Source: Desulfovermiculus halophilus DSM 18834 (lineage in GTDB: Bacteria; Desulfobacterota; Desulfovibrionia; Desulfovibrionales; Desulfothermaceae). Taken from it: a stretch of DNA of 64,000 nt. Within the stretch, counting starts at the first letter, position 1. The number at the start of each line of letters is the position of its first letter. The notes below the pieces were generated by a model. The model worked only from the letters and a program-made list of their open reading frames with translations, did no database searches and was not told where the DNA came from. Below are positions 7,472 to 16,404 of the stretch, piece by piece. The position numbers and the translations under genes are program-made. The DNA lies in NCBI RefSeq assembly GCF_000620765.1, contig NZ_JIAK01000005.1:1-64000 (forward strand), written 5' to 3'.

Positions 7472-9805
7472 ATGATGAGCGATACATGGCAGCGCATTTC
7501 AGGCAAGGAACAGGGCCGCCGGATTGAGTCCCGGGTCCTGGAGGAAAGGATACAAGAGGCAGTACGGCATGGGCACCGCCACCTGCAGGTGGAGGCCATG
7601 GGCCATCACGGCATCGGGGGACGACTGTGGTCCGCAGGGCGGGAACAGGTGCAGATCACCATCATCGGTCCGCCGGGGCAGCGGGTGGGATCCATGGGCT
7701 TTGCCAACACGCATATTGAGGTCATGGGCAATGCCTCAGACGATGTGGGCTGGCTGAACGCCGGGGCGGAGATTGTGGTGCACGGCCACGTTGGCAACGG
7801 CACAGCCAATGCCATGGCCCAAGGCCGGATCTTGGTGGCGGGAAACACCGGGGCCAGATGCATGACCATGACCAAGCACAATCCCCGGTTCGATCCACCC
7901 GAACTCTGGGTCCTGGGCTCGGTCGGCGACTATTTCGCCGAGTTCATGGCCGGAGGCATCGCCGTGATCTGCGGGTATCAGCCCCAGAATCCGGAGAACA
8001 TCCTCGGGTATCGGCCCTGTGTGGGCATGGTCGGGGGCAAGATATTCTTTCGGGGCCCCCATCAGGGATACAGCCGGCCTGATGCGGTGCTGGAAGCGGT
8101 TTCGGACCAGGATTGGAACTGGCTGACCGCTGGTCTGCAGCTTTTTGTCCAACGGATTGAGCAGGAAGATCTGTATTCAGAGCTTGCTCGCCGGGAACAA
8201 TGGCAGTGTCTGCGGGCCAGGACGCCCGAGGAAAAAAGGGGTTTGCCCCGGCCGGGAATGGGTTCGTTCAGGACCACGGTCTGGGACCGGGAGTTGGGCC
8301 AGGGCGGTTTGATCGGGGACATAAGCAGGGACGACCGCTCGACGATTCCAGTCATTACCACCGGAGATCTGCGGCGGTACGTGCCGGTGTGGGAGAACCG
8401 GGTCTTTGCCGCCCCGTGCGAGGCCAGTTGTCCAACCGGCATACCGGTCCAGGAACGCTGGCGTCTGGTGCGCGAAGGACGGGTTGACGAGGCTGTTGAT
8501 CTGGCCCTGTCCTACACCCCGTTTCCGGCCACTGTCTGCGGCTATCTCTGCCCCAATCTGTGCATGCAGAGCTGCACCCGGGCCGGACAGCAGATCCCGG
8601 CAGTGGATGTGGCTCAGCTGGGCCGGGCCAGTCTGGAGGCCAAGGCTCCCCAGCTGCCCCCGTTGTCCGGTGCCCGGGTGGCTGTGCTCGGAGCCGGTCC
8701 GGCGGGCCTGTCCGTGGCCTGGCAGCTTCGTCTGCTGGGGCATGAGCCGGTTGTCTTCGATCGGGGAGGGAGCCTGGGGGGCAAGATCAGTCAGGTCATA
8801 CCCGGCTCGCGTATTCCGCACAAGGTGTTATACCACGAGCTGGAACGGATCCGGGAGGTCTTGCCCTCCATTCATTTGCAGCATCCCTTGAGCAAGGACC
8901 AGGTGGACCGGCTGCGGGAGGAGTACGACGCGTTGGTCGTGGCTGTCGGAGCCCACGAACCCAGGGTACTTCCACTGCCGGGCAAGGAACATCTGGTCTC
9001 GGCCCTGGAATTTCTGCGCCGGGCTCAGGAGGATACAGCCAGTCCGGGCAAACAGGTGGTGATCATCGGGGCCGGAAATGTGGGCTGCGACGCAGCAACT
9101 GAAGCAGCCAGGCTGGGAGCGGAGGAGGTCACCCTCCTGGATATCCAGGAACCTGCGTCCTTTGGGGAGGAACGCAGGGCGGCAGAGGCTGCGGGAGCTA
9201 CGTTCCGCTGGCCGGTGCATGTCAAGGAAGTTCGAGCAGACGGGATAGAGCTGACTGATGGGGAATTTTTGCCCGCAGATACTGTGATCGTCTCCGTGGG
9301 TGATCAGCTGGAGACCGGATTCCTTCCGGACAGCGCGGATCTTGAGCACGGATTCGTGCGCGTGGACGCCACCTATCAAACCGCTGACCCCAAGGTTTTT
9401 GCTGTCGGGGATGCGGTCAGGCCCGGGCTGATCACCGACGCCATTGGAGCCGGACGGACAGTCGCCCGGACCCTTGACGCCCGCTTCCGGTCCGGGACGA
9501 AGGATCCGGAAGATGTGGACCGGCCGATGATTGATCGCAGCCGGATCACCCTGGAGTACTTTGATCCGCGGCGGACGAGTCTTTCCGGAGTGGAGGAGTG
9601 CGCCGGGGAATGCGCGTCATGCGGCACGTGCCGGGACTGCGGGATCTGCATAGCCATCTGCCCTCAGGCGGCCATTACCAGGCATGGCTTTGAGGACGGG
9701 GACTTTGAGCTGGTGGTCGATCCGGAGCGGTGCATCGGCTGCGGGTTCTGTGCCGCCGCCTGTCCTTGTGGGATATGGAATCTGGTGGAGAATGAGCCGC
9801 TGTAG
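7472..9805 (+). CDS. GXGXG domain fused to GltD-like FAD oxidoreductase and C-terminal 2x[4Fe-4S] ferredoxin
   Basis: Three modules sit on one 777-residue chain. Residues about 1-240 are the GXGXG beta-helix normally at the C-terminus of GltB. Residues about 315-665 resemble the small subunit GltD, with an N-terminal cysteine motif (CEASCPTG), an FAD-binding GAGPAGLS near 405, a second nucleotide-binding GAGNVGCDAA near 530 and the closing VFAVGDAVRPG near 643. Residues about 714-770 hold two ferredoxin motifs (CGTCRDCGICIAICP and CIGCGFCAAACP). The chain probably passes electrons from NAD(P)H or ferredoxin to the FMN subunit. ATG 7472 lies just after the preceding stop; ATG 7475 is also possible and the in-frame ATG 7451 overlaps the upstream gene. 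Confidence 0.87.
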   Translation: MMSDTWQRISGKEQGRRIESRVLEERIQEAVRHGHRHLQVEAMGHHGIGGRLWSAGREQVQITIIGPPGQRVGSMGFANTHIEVMGNASDDVGWLNAGAEIVVHGHVGNGTANAMAQGRILVAGNTGARCMTMTKHNPRFDPPELWVLGSVGDYFAEFMAGGIAVICGYQPQNPENILGYRPCVGMVGGKIFFRGPHQGYSRPDAVLEAVSDQDWNWLTAGLQLFVQRIEQEDLYSELARREQWQCLRARTPEEKRGLPRPGMGSFRTTVWDRELGQGGLIGDISRDDRSTIPVITTGDLRRYVPVWENRVFAAPCEASCPTGIPVQERWRLVREGRVDEAVDLALSYTPFPATVCGYLCPNLCMQSCTRAGQQIPAVDVAQLGRASLEAKAPQLPPLSGARVAVLGAGPAGLSVAWQLRLLGHEPVVFDRGGSLGGKISQVIPGSRIPHKVLYHELERIREVLPSIHLQHPLSKDQVDRLREEYDALVVAVGAHEPRVLPLPGKEHLVSALEFLRRAQEDTASPGKQVVIIGAGNVGCDAATEAARLGAEEVTLLDIQEPASFGEERRAAEAAGATFRWPVHVKEVRADGIELTDGEFLPADTVIVSVGDQLETGFLPDSADLEHGFVRVDATYQTADPKVFAVGDAVRPGLITDAIGAGRTVARTLDARFRSGTKDPEDVDRPMIDRSRITLEYFDPRRTSLSGVEECAGECASCGTCRDCGICIAICPQAAITRHGFEDGDFELVVDPERCIGCGFCAAACPCGIWNLVENEPL

Positions 9806-9816
9806 TACATATTTTG

Positions 9817-10100
9817 GGTTCTTCGACGTAGCCTGTGGATTTTTGGCGTTCGCCGTCTCTTCTGTGTGCCCACTTTCGGCCCGGTATTTTCTAAGCCCCG
9901 CCAAAGGGGGATCCCTGCCCCCTCCCGGCTACTCACGTGCAGGTCACTGCTTTCTGTGTGCCTAAAGCTTATCATGCACGTGAGTGCCGGGTTTCCCCCT
10001 TTTGGCGGGACCAAGAAAATGTACGGGCCTTACGCTTACGGCACACAGAAGAGACGGCAAACTCTTATGTATGCAATTCCACGTTTTGTGTCGAAGAGCC
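9817..10100. mobile_element. MITE-like element, 284 bp, with 8-bp flanking duplication
   Basis: This fills the gap between the convergent glutamate synthase and yejF genes. It begins GGTTCTTCGACG and ends with the complement of GGCTCTTCGACAC. The interior is a long imperfect palindrome: GTCTCTTCTGTGTGC is matched by GCACACAGAAGAGAC, and the CCGCCAAAGGGGG and CTCACGTGCA arms recur inverted. The flanks are ATATTTTG (9809-9816) and ACATTTTG (10101-10108), a 7-of-8 match expected of an old target duplication. It encodes no protein. The terminus and the 8-bp duplication resemble ISL3-type elements, which is an inference. As RNA the palindrome could also end transcription from both sides. Confidence 0.72.
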
Positions 10101-10146
10101 ACATTTTGCGTCAAGCGCAAAATGTGTAATCGAGGCAGCTGACCTC

Positions 10147-11742
10147 TCAGGCGAATGCCGCCTGCAAAAGCTCCCGGGTATATGCGGTCCGGGGGCTGGT
10201 AAAGATGTCTTCAGCCAGGCCGGATTCCACGATCCGGCCCTGACGCATGACCAGGACCCGGTGGCACAGGGCGCGGACCAGCTTGAGATCATGGGAGATG
10301 AACAGGTAGGAAAGCCGCATTTCGGCCTGCAGTTTGCGCAGGAGGTCGATGATTTGGCCCTGCACGGAACGATCCAGGGAAGAAGTGGGCTCATCCAGAA
10401 TAATCAACTTGGGGCGCAGGACAAGGGCACGGGCAATGGCGATGCGCTGTCTTTGGCCGCCGGAGAATTCGTGCGGGTAGCGGTTTCGGAACTCGGGGTC
10501 CAGATGCACGGTTTCCATGGCTTTAATGACCAGCATTTCCTGCTCGTTTTTGTCTGCTCCTCTGTGCAGGCCCAGGCCTTCGGCAATGATGTCCTGTGCC
10601 GGCATGCGCGGGCTGAGGCTGCCGAAAGGGTCCTGAAAAACCACCTGGATGTCTTTGCGCAGCGGACGCATTTTCTTGGGGGATAGCTGATCAATACGGC
10701 GGCCGTTGAGGAGTATTTTCCCCTGGCTGTGGATCAGCCGAAGGACGGCCAGGCCCAGGGTGGTCTTGCCTGAACCGCTCTCACCGACAATGCCCACACT
10801 TTCCCCGGCCTTGATATCCACATCCACCCCGTCCACGGCTTTGAAGTGATCCACAGTCCGCTTCAGGATCCCCTTGGAAATTGGGAACCAGACCCGCAGA
10901 TTCGTTACATCCAGGACAGGCTCTGGGCCGGAAGACAGGGGAACGGCACGCCCGCTGGGTTCGGAGGATACCAGATGGCGGGTGTAGGCGTGTCTGGGGG
11001 ATTGGAAGATTTCCTGCGCGGTCCCGGTTTCAACCACTTTCCCCTGGGACATGACCGCCACCTTGTCTGCGATATGCCGGACAACGCTCAAATCATGGGA
11101 GATAAAGAGCACGGCCATGTGCATGCGTTCCTGCAGCCGGGCCAAAAGGTCCAGGATCTGGCGTTGAACAGTGACATCCAGGGCGGTCGTCGGTTCATCG
11201 GCTATGAGCAGCTCCGGCTCGTTGGCCAGGGCCATGGCGATCATCACCCGCTGTCTCTGGCCCCCGGACAGTTGATGAGGGAAGGCCTGCATGCGTTTTT
11301 CCGGCTGATCGATTCCCACCATGTTAAGCAGCTCCAGACAGCGGTCTCTGGCCTGCAAGTTGCTGCCTCCCTGGTGGAGGACAATGTTCTCGCTGATCTG
11401 TTTGTGCACTGGGTGCAAAGGATTAAGAGAAGTCAGGGGCTCCTGAAAGATCATGCCTATCTGCCCGCCGCGGATGGAGCGGAGCTCACTCTCCTTGGCC
11501 TGCAATAGGTCCCTGCCCTTGAACATGATTCGTCCGCTGGGGTAGCTGATCTCATGCCGGTGGTGCAGGCCGAGGATGGAGAGGGCGGTCACCGATTTTC
11601 CGGATCCGCTTTCGCCGACCAGGGCCATTGTTTCTTTGCTGCCAAGGCTTATGTCCACGCCGTTGACGGCCACAAAAGACTCCGAACCGGTATGGAAAGC
11701 GACCCTGAGATCTTCAATATGCAAAAGAGGTGGCTGGGGCAT
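10147..11742 (-). CDS. yejF: ABC transporter, fused dual ATPase (YejF type)
   Basis: Two complete ABC ATPase halves lie in one 531-residue chain. Half one has [17 protein letters not shown] and the Walker B LLIADEPT. Half two has [20 protein letters not shown] and LIILDEPT. Each half resembles OppD or OppF, and the fused form is typical of YejF. It powers the import system made with YejA, YejB and YejE. It is the last gene of a four-gene minus-strand operon, 27 bases after yejE, and is followed by the MITE-like palindrome. Confidence 0.9.
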   Translation of the reverse strand: MPQPPLLHIEDLRVAFHTGSESFVAVNGVDISLGSKETMALVGESGSGKSVTALSILGLHHRHEISYPSGRIMFKGRDLLQAKESELRSIRGGQIGMIFQEPLTSLNPLHPVHKQISENIVLHQGGSNLQARDRCLELLNMVGIDQPEKRMQAFPHQLSGGQRQRVMIAMALANEPELLIADEPTTALDVTVQRQILDLLARLQERMHMAVLFISHDLSVVRHIADKVAVMSQGKVVETGTAQEIFQSPRHAYTRHLVSSEPSGRAVPLSSGPEPVLDVTNLRVWFPISKGILKRTVDHFKAVDGVDVDIKAGESVGIVGESGSGKTTLGLAVLRLIHSQGKILLNGRRIDQLSPKKMRPLRKDIQVVFQDPFGSLSPRMPAQDIIAEGLGLHRGADKNEQEMLVIKAMETVHLDPEFRNRYPHEFSGGQRQRIAIARALVLRPKLIILDEPTSSLDRSVQGQIIDLLRKLQAEMRLSYLFISHDLKLVRALCHRVLVMRQGRIVESGLAEDIFTSPRTAYTRELLQAAFA

Positions 11743-11769
11743 ACGATTGCGTGACGGCTCAGATGGAGT

Positions 11770-12798
11770 TTAGTTCTGCCGGGGGTCAAAGGCGTCCCGG
11801 GCCGCCTCGCCGATAAAGACAAGGAGACTGAGAAGCAAGGACAGGACCACAAAGGTTGAAATGCCGATCCAGGGGGCGTGCAGGTTGGCCTTGCCCTGGG
11901 CTAGGAGCTCACCCAAGGAAGGCGATCCCACCGGCAGGCCGAATCCGAGAAAATCCAGGGAAGTCAAAGTGGTAATCGCTCCGTTCAGGATAAAGGGCAG
12001 AAAGGTCATGGTGGCGATCATGGCATTGGGAAAGATGTGCTTGAACATGACAGTAGAGTCCCGGTGGCCCAGGGCCTTGGCCGCACGCACATAGTCCAGA
12101 TTCCGGCCGCGGAGAAACTCGGCCCGGACCAGGTCCACCAGGGTCATCCAGCTGAACAGGAGCATGATGCCCAAAAGCCACCAGAAGTTGGGCTGCACAA
12201 AGCTGGAGAGGATAATCAGCAAAAATAAGACCGGCAGACCGGACCAGATCTCAATGAAGCGCTGGCCCAGGATGTCGATTTTCCCCCCGTAGTATCCTTG
12301 GACCGCCCCGACAGCTATGCCAATCAAGGAGCTCAGTCCGGTCAAGGCCAGCCCGAAGAGGACCGAGATCCGGAATCCGTAAATCAGCCGGGCCAGGACA
12401 TCCCGGCCGTTGTCGTCCGTTCCCAGCCAGTTTTCGGAGCTGGGGGGAGCAGGCACGGCCTGGTTGATGGTGTAGTTGACTGTATCGTAGCTGAAGGGTA
12501 TCGGCGGCCAGAGCATCCAGCCCTTGTCCTGTATCATGGCCTGGACCGCCGGGTCCCGGTATTCTGCTTCAGTTGGGAAGAACCCGCCGAATGCTGTTTC
12601 TGGGTAGGAAAAGAGCACCGGGCAGTACAGATCGTGATCGTACCAGATCAGGAGAGGCTTGTCGTTGGCTATGAATTCCGCTCCCATGCTGAGGAGGAAG
12701 AGGAGGAGAAAAAGATACAGGGACCAGTAGCCACGGCGGTTGCGCTTGAACTGCTCCCAGCGGCGGCGGTTGAGGGGGGAGAGGGTGGTGAGGCGCAT
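11770..12798 (-). CDS. yejE: ABC transporter permease (YejE type)
   Basis: A 342-residue inner-membrane permease of the oligopeptide (OppC) class. It has an N-terminal transmembrane helix, a long periplasmic insert between that helix and the core (YejE hallmark), and the permease signature segment around RAAKALGHRDSTVMFKHIFPNA that docks on the ATPase. It ends with three hydrophobic segments and RDAFDPRQN. It starts four bases after yejB stops, so translation is probably coupled. Confidence 0.9.
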   Translation of the reverse strand: MRLTTLSPLNRRRWEQFKRNRRGYWSLYLFLLLFLLSMGAEFIANDKPLLIWYDHDLYCPVLFSYPETAFGGFFPTEAEYRDPAVQAMIQDKGWMLWPPIPFSYDTVNYTINQAVPAPPSSENWLGTDDNGRDVLARLIYGFRISVLFGLALTGLSSLIGIAVGAVQGYYGGKIDILGQRFIEIWSGLPVLFLLIILSSFVQPNFWWLLGIMLLFSWMTLVDLVRAEFLRGRNLDYVRAAKALGHRDSTVMFKHIFPNAMIATMTFLPFILNGAITTLTSLDFLGFGLPVGSPSLGELLAQGKANLHAPWIGISTFVVLSLLLSLLVFIGEAARDAFDPRQN

Positions 12799-12802
12799 GC
12801 CC

Positions 12803-13888
12803 TTATCCCTCCCTGGTCTCGAAATCTATCCGGGGATCGATCACTGTATACAGCACGTCGCTGATCAATTTGGTGAGTAGGCCTAAAAGGGTAAAGATGT
12901 ACAAGGTGCCGAACATGACCGGGTAGTCGCGCTGCAGCGTGGACTCAAAGCCCAAGAGGCCCAGTCCGTCCAGGGAAAAAATGATTTCGATGAGCAGGGA
13001 GCCGGTAAAGAACATGCTGATGAAGGCCGCTGGGAAACCGGCGATGATGATCAGCATCGCGTTGCGGAAGACGTGTCCGTAGAGGATCCCCCGCTCGCTG
13101 ACTCCTTTGGCCCGGGCGGTGAGCACATACTGCTTGTGGATCTCATCCAGAAAGGAGTTTTTGGTCAGCATGGTCAGGGTGGCGAATCCGCCGATGACCA
13201 TGGCTGTGACCGGCAGAGCCAGGTGCCAGAAGTAGTCGACGATCTTGCCCCAGACGGACAGAGAGTCGAACCCGGGGGAGATCAGGCCGCGCAAGGGGAA
13301 CCAGTCCAGATAGGTCCCTCCGGCGAAGAAGATGATCAGCATGAGGGCAAACAGAAAGACAGGCACCGCGTGGCCGATGACGATGGCTGCGCTGGTCCAG
13401 ACATCAAAAGAAGACCCGTGGCGGACGGCCTTGCGGATGCCCAGAGGGATGGATACGGCATAGATGATCAGCGTGCTCCAAAACCCCAAAGAAACGGAGA
13501 CCGGCATTTTGTCCAGGATCAGCTGCAGCACGCTGCGGTCCCGGAAAAAGCTGTCTCCGAAGTTCAGGCAGGCGTAATCCTTGAGCATGGTCACATAGCG
13601 GACCAGTACTGGCTGATCGAATCCGTACAGGGCCTCGATTTCATTGATCAGCTCAGGGCTCAGGCCCTGGGCCCCCCGGTAGGTGCTTTCACGGGTGGAG
13701 CTGGAGACATCGGCCTCCTTGACGCCCTGGATTCGTTCTATGGCCTGCCCGCCCTGGCCCTGAAGCTTGGCGATCATCTGCTCCACCGGGCCGCCTGGAG
13801 CGAACTGGACCACAACGAAGTTGATGGTCATGATCCCGATCAGGGTGGGGATAATGAGCAGGAGCCTGCGGATGATGTAGGAGGTCAT
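12803..13888 (-). CDS. yejB: ABC transporter permease (YejB type)
   Basis: A 361-residue OppB-class permease. The first helix ([21 protein letters not shown]) is characteristic. It is followed by a periplasmic stretch with [13 protein letters not shown], as in YejB, and by the cytoplasmic EAA loop [21 protein letters not shown]. It pairs with YejE to form the channel. It lies 16 bases after yejA. Confidence 0.9.
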   Translation of the reverse strand: MTSYIIRRLLLIIPTLIGIMTINFVVVQFAPGGPVEQMIAKLQGQGGQAIERIQGVKEADVSSSTRESTYRGAQGLSPELINEIEALYGFDQPVLVRYVTMLKDYACLNFGDSFFRDRSVLQLILDKMPVSVSLGFWSTLIIYAVSIPLGIRKAVRHGSSFDVWTSAAIVIGHAVPVFLFALMLIIFFAGGTYLDWFPLRGLISPGFDSLSVWGKIVDYFWHLALPVTAMVIGGFATLTMLTKNSFLDEIHKQYVLTARAKGVSERGILYGHVFRNAMLIIIAGFPAAFISMFFTGSLLIEIIFSLDGLGLLGFESTLQRDYPVMFGTLYIFTLLGLLTKLISDVLYTVIDPRIDFETREG

Positions 13889-13904
13889 CGTTCAGCTTTG
13901 CAGG

Positions 13905-15716
13905 TTAAGGTCCTGATTCATTCTGTACCCACCAGGTATACAGTCCCAGTCCATACGGCGGAGTATTGTGGGGGTGCTTGAGCTTGTCCCAGTAGGCCAC
14001 CCGGAATACGTCGGTGTGCCAATGGGGAACAAGGTAATGGCCCCAGAGCAAAGCCCGGTCCAGGGCTCTGGTCCGGACAATCAAGGATTCCCGGTCCGGC
14101 GCGCTGATGACCTTGTCCACCAAAGCGTCTACGGCCGGATTGGCGATGCCCATGTAGTTGTTGCTCCCGGGCATATCCGCTGCCGAGGAATGAAAGTAGG
14201 AGCGCTGCTCATTGCCCGGTGACAGGGACTGGGGCAGAACGGCGACGGTCATGTCGAAATCGAACTCCCGCATACGGGTGATGTACTGGGATGTGTCCAC
14301 CAAGCGAATGGAGGCGTCGATTCCCAGGCGCTGGAGGTTCTTGGTGTACGGGATGCAGACCCGCTGAAAGGCGGGTGATTGGAGCAGGATTTCAAAGGAC
14401 AGGGGGCGGCCCTGAGCATCTGTCAGGCGACCGTTTTCCATCCGCCAGCCTGCTTGAGCAAGCAGCTCATGGGCGGTGCGCAGGTTTTCTCGAATAGTTG
14501 TGTCCCCGGCGGTGGACGGCGGGCTGTAGGCCTGGGTAAAGACCTCGGGCGGGAGGTGTTTTCGATACGGCTCGAGTATGTTCAGTTCGGCCTCTGAAGG
14601 TGGTCCGCTGCTGGCCAGCTCGGAATTGGAAAAATAACTGGCTGTTCGGGTGTACTGCCCAAAGAAGAGGTGCTCGTTGCTCCATTGGAAGTCGAATGCA
14701 TAGGCCAGGGCAAGACGGGTTTTCCTGTCCTGAAACACGCTTCGGCGCAGGTTCATGGCAAAGGCCTGCATGCCCTGAGGCAGGCTGTGGCTGATTTCTT
14801 CCTTTGTGATCCGTCCCTGTTTTAGGGCCGGGCAGTCATACCCCTTGGCCCAGCTCTTGGAAGTGTTTTCCAGGCGAAAATCAAACTCTCCGGCTTTGAA
14901 GGCCTCCAAAGCGACTGTTTCATCCCGGTAGCAATCATACCGGACAGCATCAAAGTTGTATCTGCCCACATTTGCCGGGTGATTCCGGGCCCAATAGTCC
15001 TCTACCCGTTCATAGCGCACGAACTGGCCGGCCTTGAAATCAGCAATCCTGTACGGCCCACTGCCGAGAGGGACGGTAAGTCCTGCGTCGGGAAAGGACT
15101 TTTCCTCCCAAAAGTGTTCCGGAAGGACCGGCAGTTGTCCGATGATCAGGGGCAGTTCTTTGTTTTCTCCAGCCTTGAATGTGAACTCCACGCGGGCGTG
15201 GTCCAGGACCTGCACGTCCTTCACATCCGCATAGTACTGCTTGTAGGTCGGTGCCCCGTGTTTCATGAGCAACCTAAAGGTGAAGGCTACGTCCTGGGCC
15301 GTGATTGGGTGCCCGTCGTGGAATCTGGCCCGGGGGTCGATATGGAAGCGGACCCAGGAACGGTCCTGGGGCAGGGTGATCCTGTCGGCGACCAGACCGT
15401 ATTGGGTGAAGGGCTCGTCTTCGGAGCGTACGGTCAGTGTATCGTAGATCAGGCCGATGTCTTCGGCGGGGTATCCCTTGGGCACATAGGGATTGAAGGT
15501 ATCAAAGGCCCCGATGGTTGCTTGCCGGAACAGTCCACCTTTGGGGGCCTGAGGATTGACATAGGCAAAGTGGCTGAAGCCGGCCGGGTATTTTGGGTCT
15601 CCGCTCATGGCCACGGCATGGGCTGTGCGCACTTTGGCTAGGGTGGATGCAGGGGCAGGTTGGGTCACCGTGGCCAGCAGCAGAGCCAGGGCCAAAGCGA
15701 GGGGCAGCATACGCAT
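13905..15716 (-). CDS. yejA: periplasmic peptide-binding protein of the Yej importer
   Basis: A 603-residue extracytoplasmic solute-binding protein of family 5. A signal peptide of about 24 residues (MRMLPLALALALLLATVTQPAPAS) precedes a mature domain with the usual HDGHPITAQDVAFTFRLL and GSGPYRIADF segments. YejA captures oligopeptides, and in enterobacteria microcin C, for the YejBEF core. It is the first gene of the operon, with a TAGGAG ribosome site 5 bases upstream of the start. Substrate specificity cannot be read from sequence. Confidence 0.88.
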   Translation of the reverse strand: MRMLPLALALALLLATVTQPAPASTLAKVRTAHAVAMSGDPKYPAGFSHFAYVNPQAPKGGLFRQATIGAFDTFNPYVPKGYPAEDIGLIYDTLTVRSEDEPFTQYGLVADRITLPQDRSWVRFHIDPRARFHDGHPITAQDVAFTFRLLMKHGAPTYKQYYADVKDVQVLDHARVEFTFKAGENKELPLIIGQLPVLPEHFWEEKSFPDAGLTVPLGSGPYRIADFKAGQFVRYERVEDYWARNHPANVGRYNFDAVRYDCYRDETVALEAFKAGEFDFRLENTSKSWAKGYDCPALKQGRITKEEISHSLPQGMQAFAMNLRRSVFQDRKTRLALAYAFDFQWSNEHLFFGQYTRTASYFSNSELASSGPPSEAELNILEPYRKHLPPEVFTQAYSPPSTAGDTTIRENLRTAHELLAQAGWRMENGRLTDAQGRPLSFEILLQSPAFQRVCIPYTKNLQRLGIDASIRLVDTSQYITRMREFDFDMTVAVLPQSLSPGNEQRSYFHSSAADMPGSNNYMGIANPAVDALVDKVISAPDRESLIVRTRALDRALLWGHYLVPHWHTDVFRVAYWDKLKHPHNTPPYGLGLYTWWVQNESGP

Positions 15717-15768
15717 ATAAGCTCCTACAGATGGACTGTCTGCTGTTTTTGGCCAGCAGAAAAACTCC

Positions 15769-15848
15769 GGTTCTTCGATGTCGCCTGTGGATTCTTGGAG
15801 TTTGTCATCTCTTCTGCATCCAATTCCACTTCCTGTGTCGAAGAGCCA
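15769..15848. mobile_element. short MITE copy, 80 bp, with 8-bp flanking duplication
   Basis: The left end GGTTCTTCGATG and the right end (complement GGCTCTTCGACAC) match those of the 284-bp element at 9817, and the inner parts share GCCTGTGGATT and GTGGAATTG. The flanks AAAACTCC (15761-15768) and AGAACTCC (15849-15856) agree at 7 of 8 bases. It is only the two end regions joined, so it could be a deletion form of the longer element. It lies between yejA and the next gene on the plus strand. Confidence 0.72.
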
Positions 15849-16220
15849 GAACTCCAGGGAATCTGATCCTTGTGTACGCAGGCCGGGAGCGGCTTGTCAA
15901 ACCCCAAGTCATCCCTGGCCCCTTGGGTCTGAGGCACAGGAACCAGAGGCGCTTGGAGACGATGTTGGGTTTAAAAATTTTAATTTTTTGGCAATCCTGG
16001 CACAAAATTGTATTTATCCAGGTTTTGAGCGAGCTCTTTAGGTAATGGGCTGAAATGACGAAGAGTATGCTTGGTTCTGACCATAAGTCCACGGAAAGCC
16101 GCCGACTGAGCGGGGGCCCAGAGTACAACAATGGGCGTGTCTGCTGCGAATGCCAGGTTTTTTTGTGCTGCATAATATGTAAGTCTCTTGAATGATGTGA
16201 ACTGTTATATTGGTGTGTGG
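15849..16220. other. non-coding stretch upstream of the sigma-54 promoter
   Basis: No supported gene is present here. An AT-rich block lies at about 15967-15990, followed by a GC-richer segment. Short open frames on both strands lack ribosome sites and recognisable protein features. Activator sites for the promoter at 16221 would be expected here, but I could not identify a clear NtrC palindrome. Confidence 0.5.
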
Positions 16221-16236
16221 TGGCATGCAGATTGCT
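16221..16236 (+). promoter_or_regulatory. sigma-54 promoter of the FMN glutamate-synthase-like gene
   Basis: TGGCAT (16221-16226), 5 bases, then TTGCT (16232-16236) places GG and GC 10 bases apart, matching the -24/-12 consensus as well as the glnA promoter does. The start would be near 16247, giving an untranslated leader of about 158 bases that contains a large hairpin. Confidence 0.75.
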
Positions 16237-16266
16237 TCATATAGGATTGATCGTTTGGTCATGACG

Positions 16267-16342
16267 GCAAAGCCATTCCGGCAGCAACAAGAGGTGGATC
16301 CTTATGTGTCCGCCACAAGGCTGCCGGCTTCAGCCGCTTTGC
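16267..16342 (+). promoter_or_regulatory. folded leader RNA, three nested stems
   Basis: Three nested pairings can be read: GCAAAG (16267-16272) with CTTTGC (16337-16342), CCGGCAGC (16278-16285) with GCTGCCGG (16320-16327), and inside these GGTGGA with TCCGCC. A smaller GGCC-CTTAT-GGCC hairpin follows before the ribosome site. The element lies wholly between the predicted start site and the coding region. It could be a riboswitch, a protein-binding leader or simply a stabilising hairpin; I could not match it to a known class. Confidence 0.5.
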
Positions 16343-16404
16343 ATCTGGTGAACGTTTGGCCCTTATGGCCTGTAAGCTGAAGAATACGTCAACAGGGAGG
16401 AGAC

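Noticed and set aside
15998-16013. TGGCAC followed by TTGT, a second possible sigma-54 promoter upstream of the FMN synthase-like gene
   Set aside because: The second element is one base out of register and is GT instead of GC; the site at 16221 is much better.
16038-16262. 74-residue minus-strand frame upstream of the FMN synthase-like gene
   Set aside because: No ribosome site, odd composition, and it would cover the sigma-54 promoter.
16261-16345. Resemblance of the folded leader to a c-di-GMP riboswitch because of GGCAAAGCC and AAGAGGTGG
   Set aside because: The conserved core and stem order of that class are not reproduced; I only claim a structured leader.
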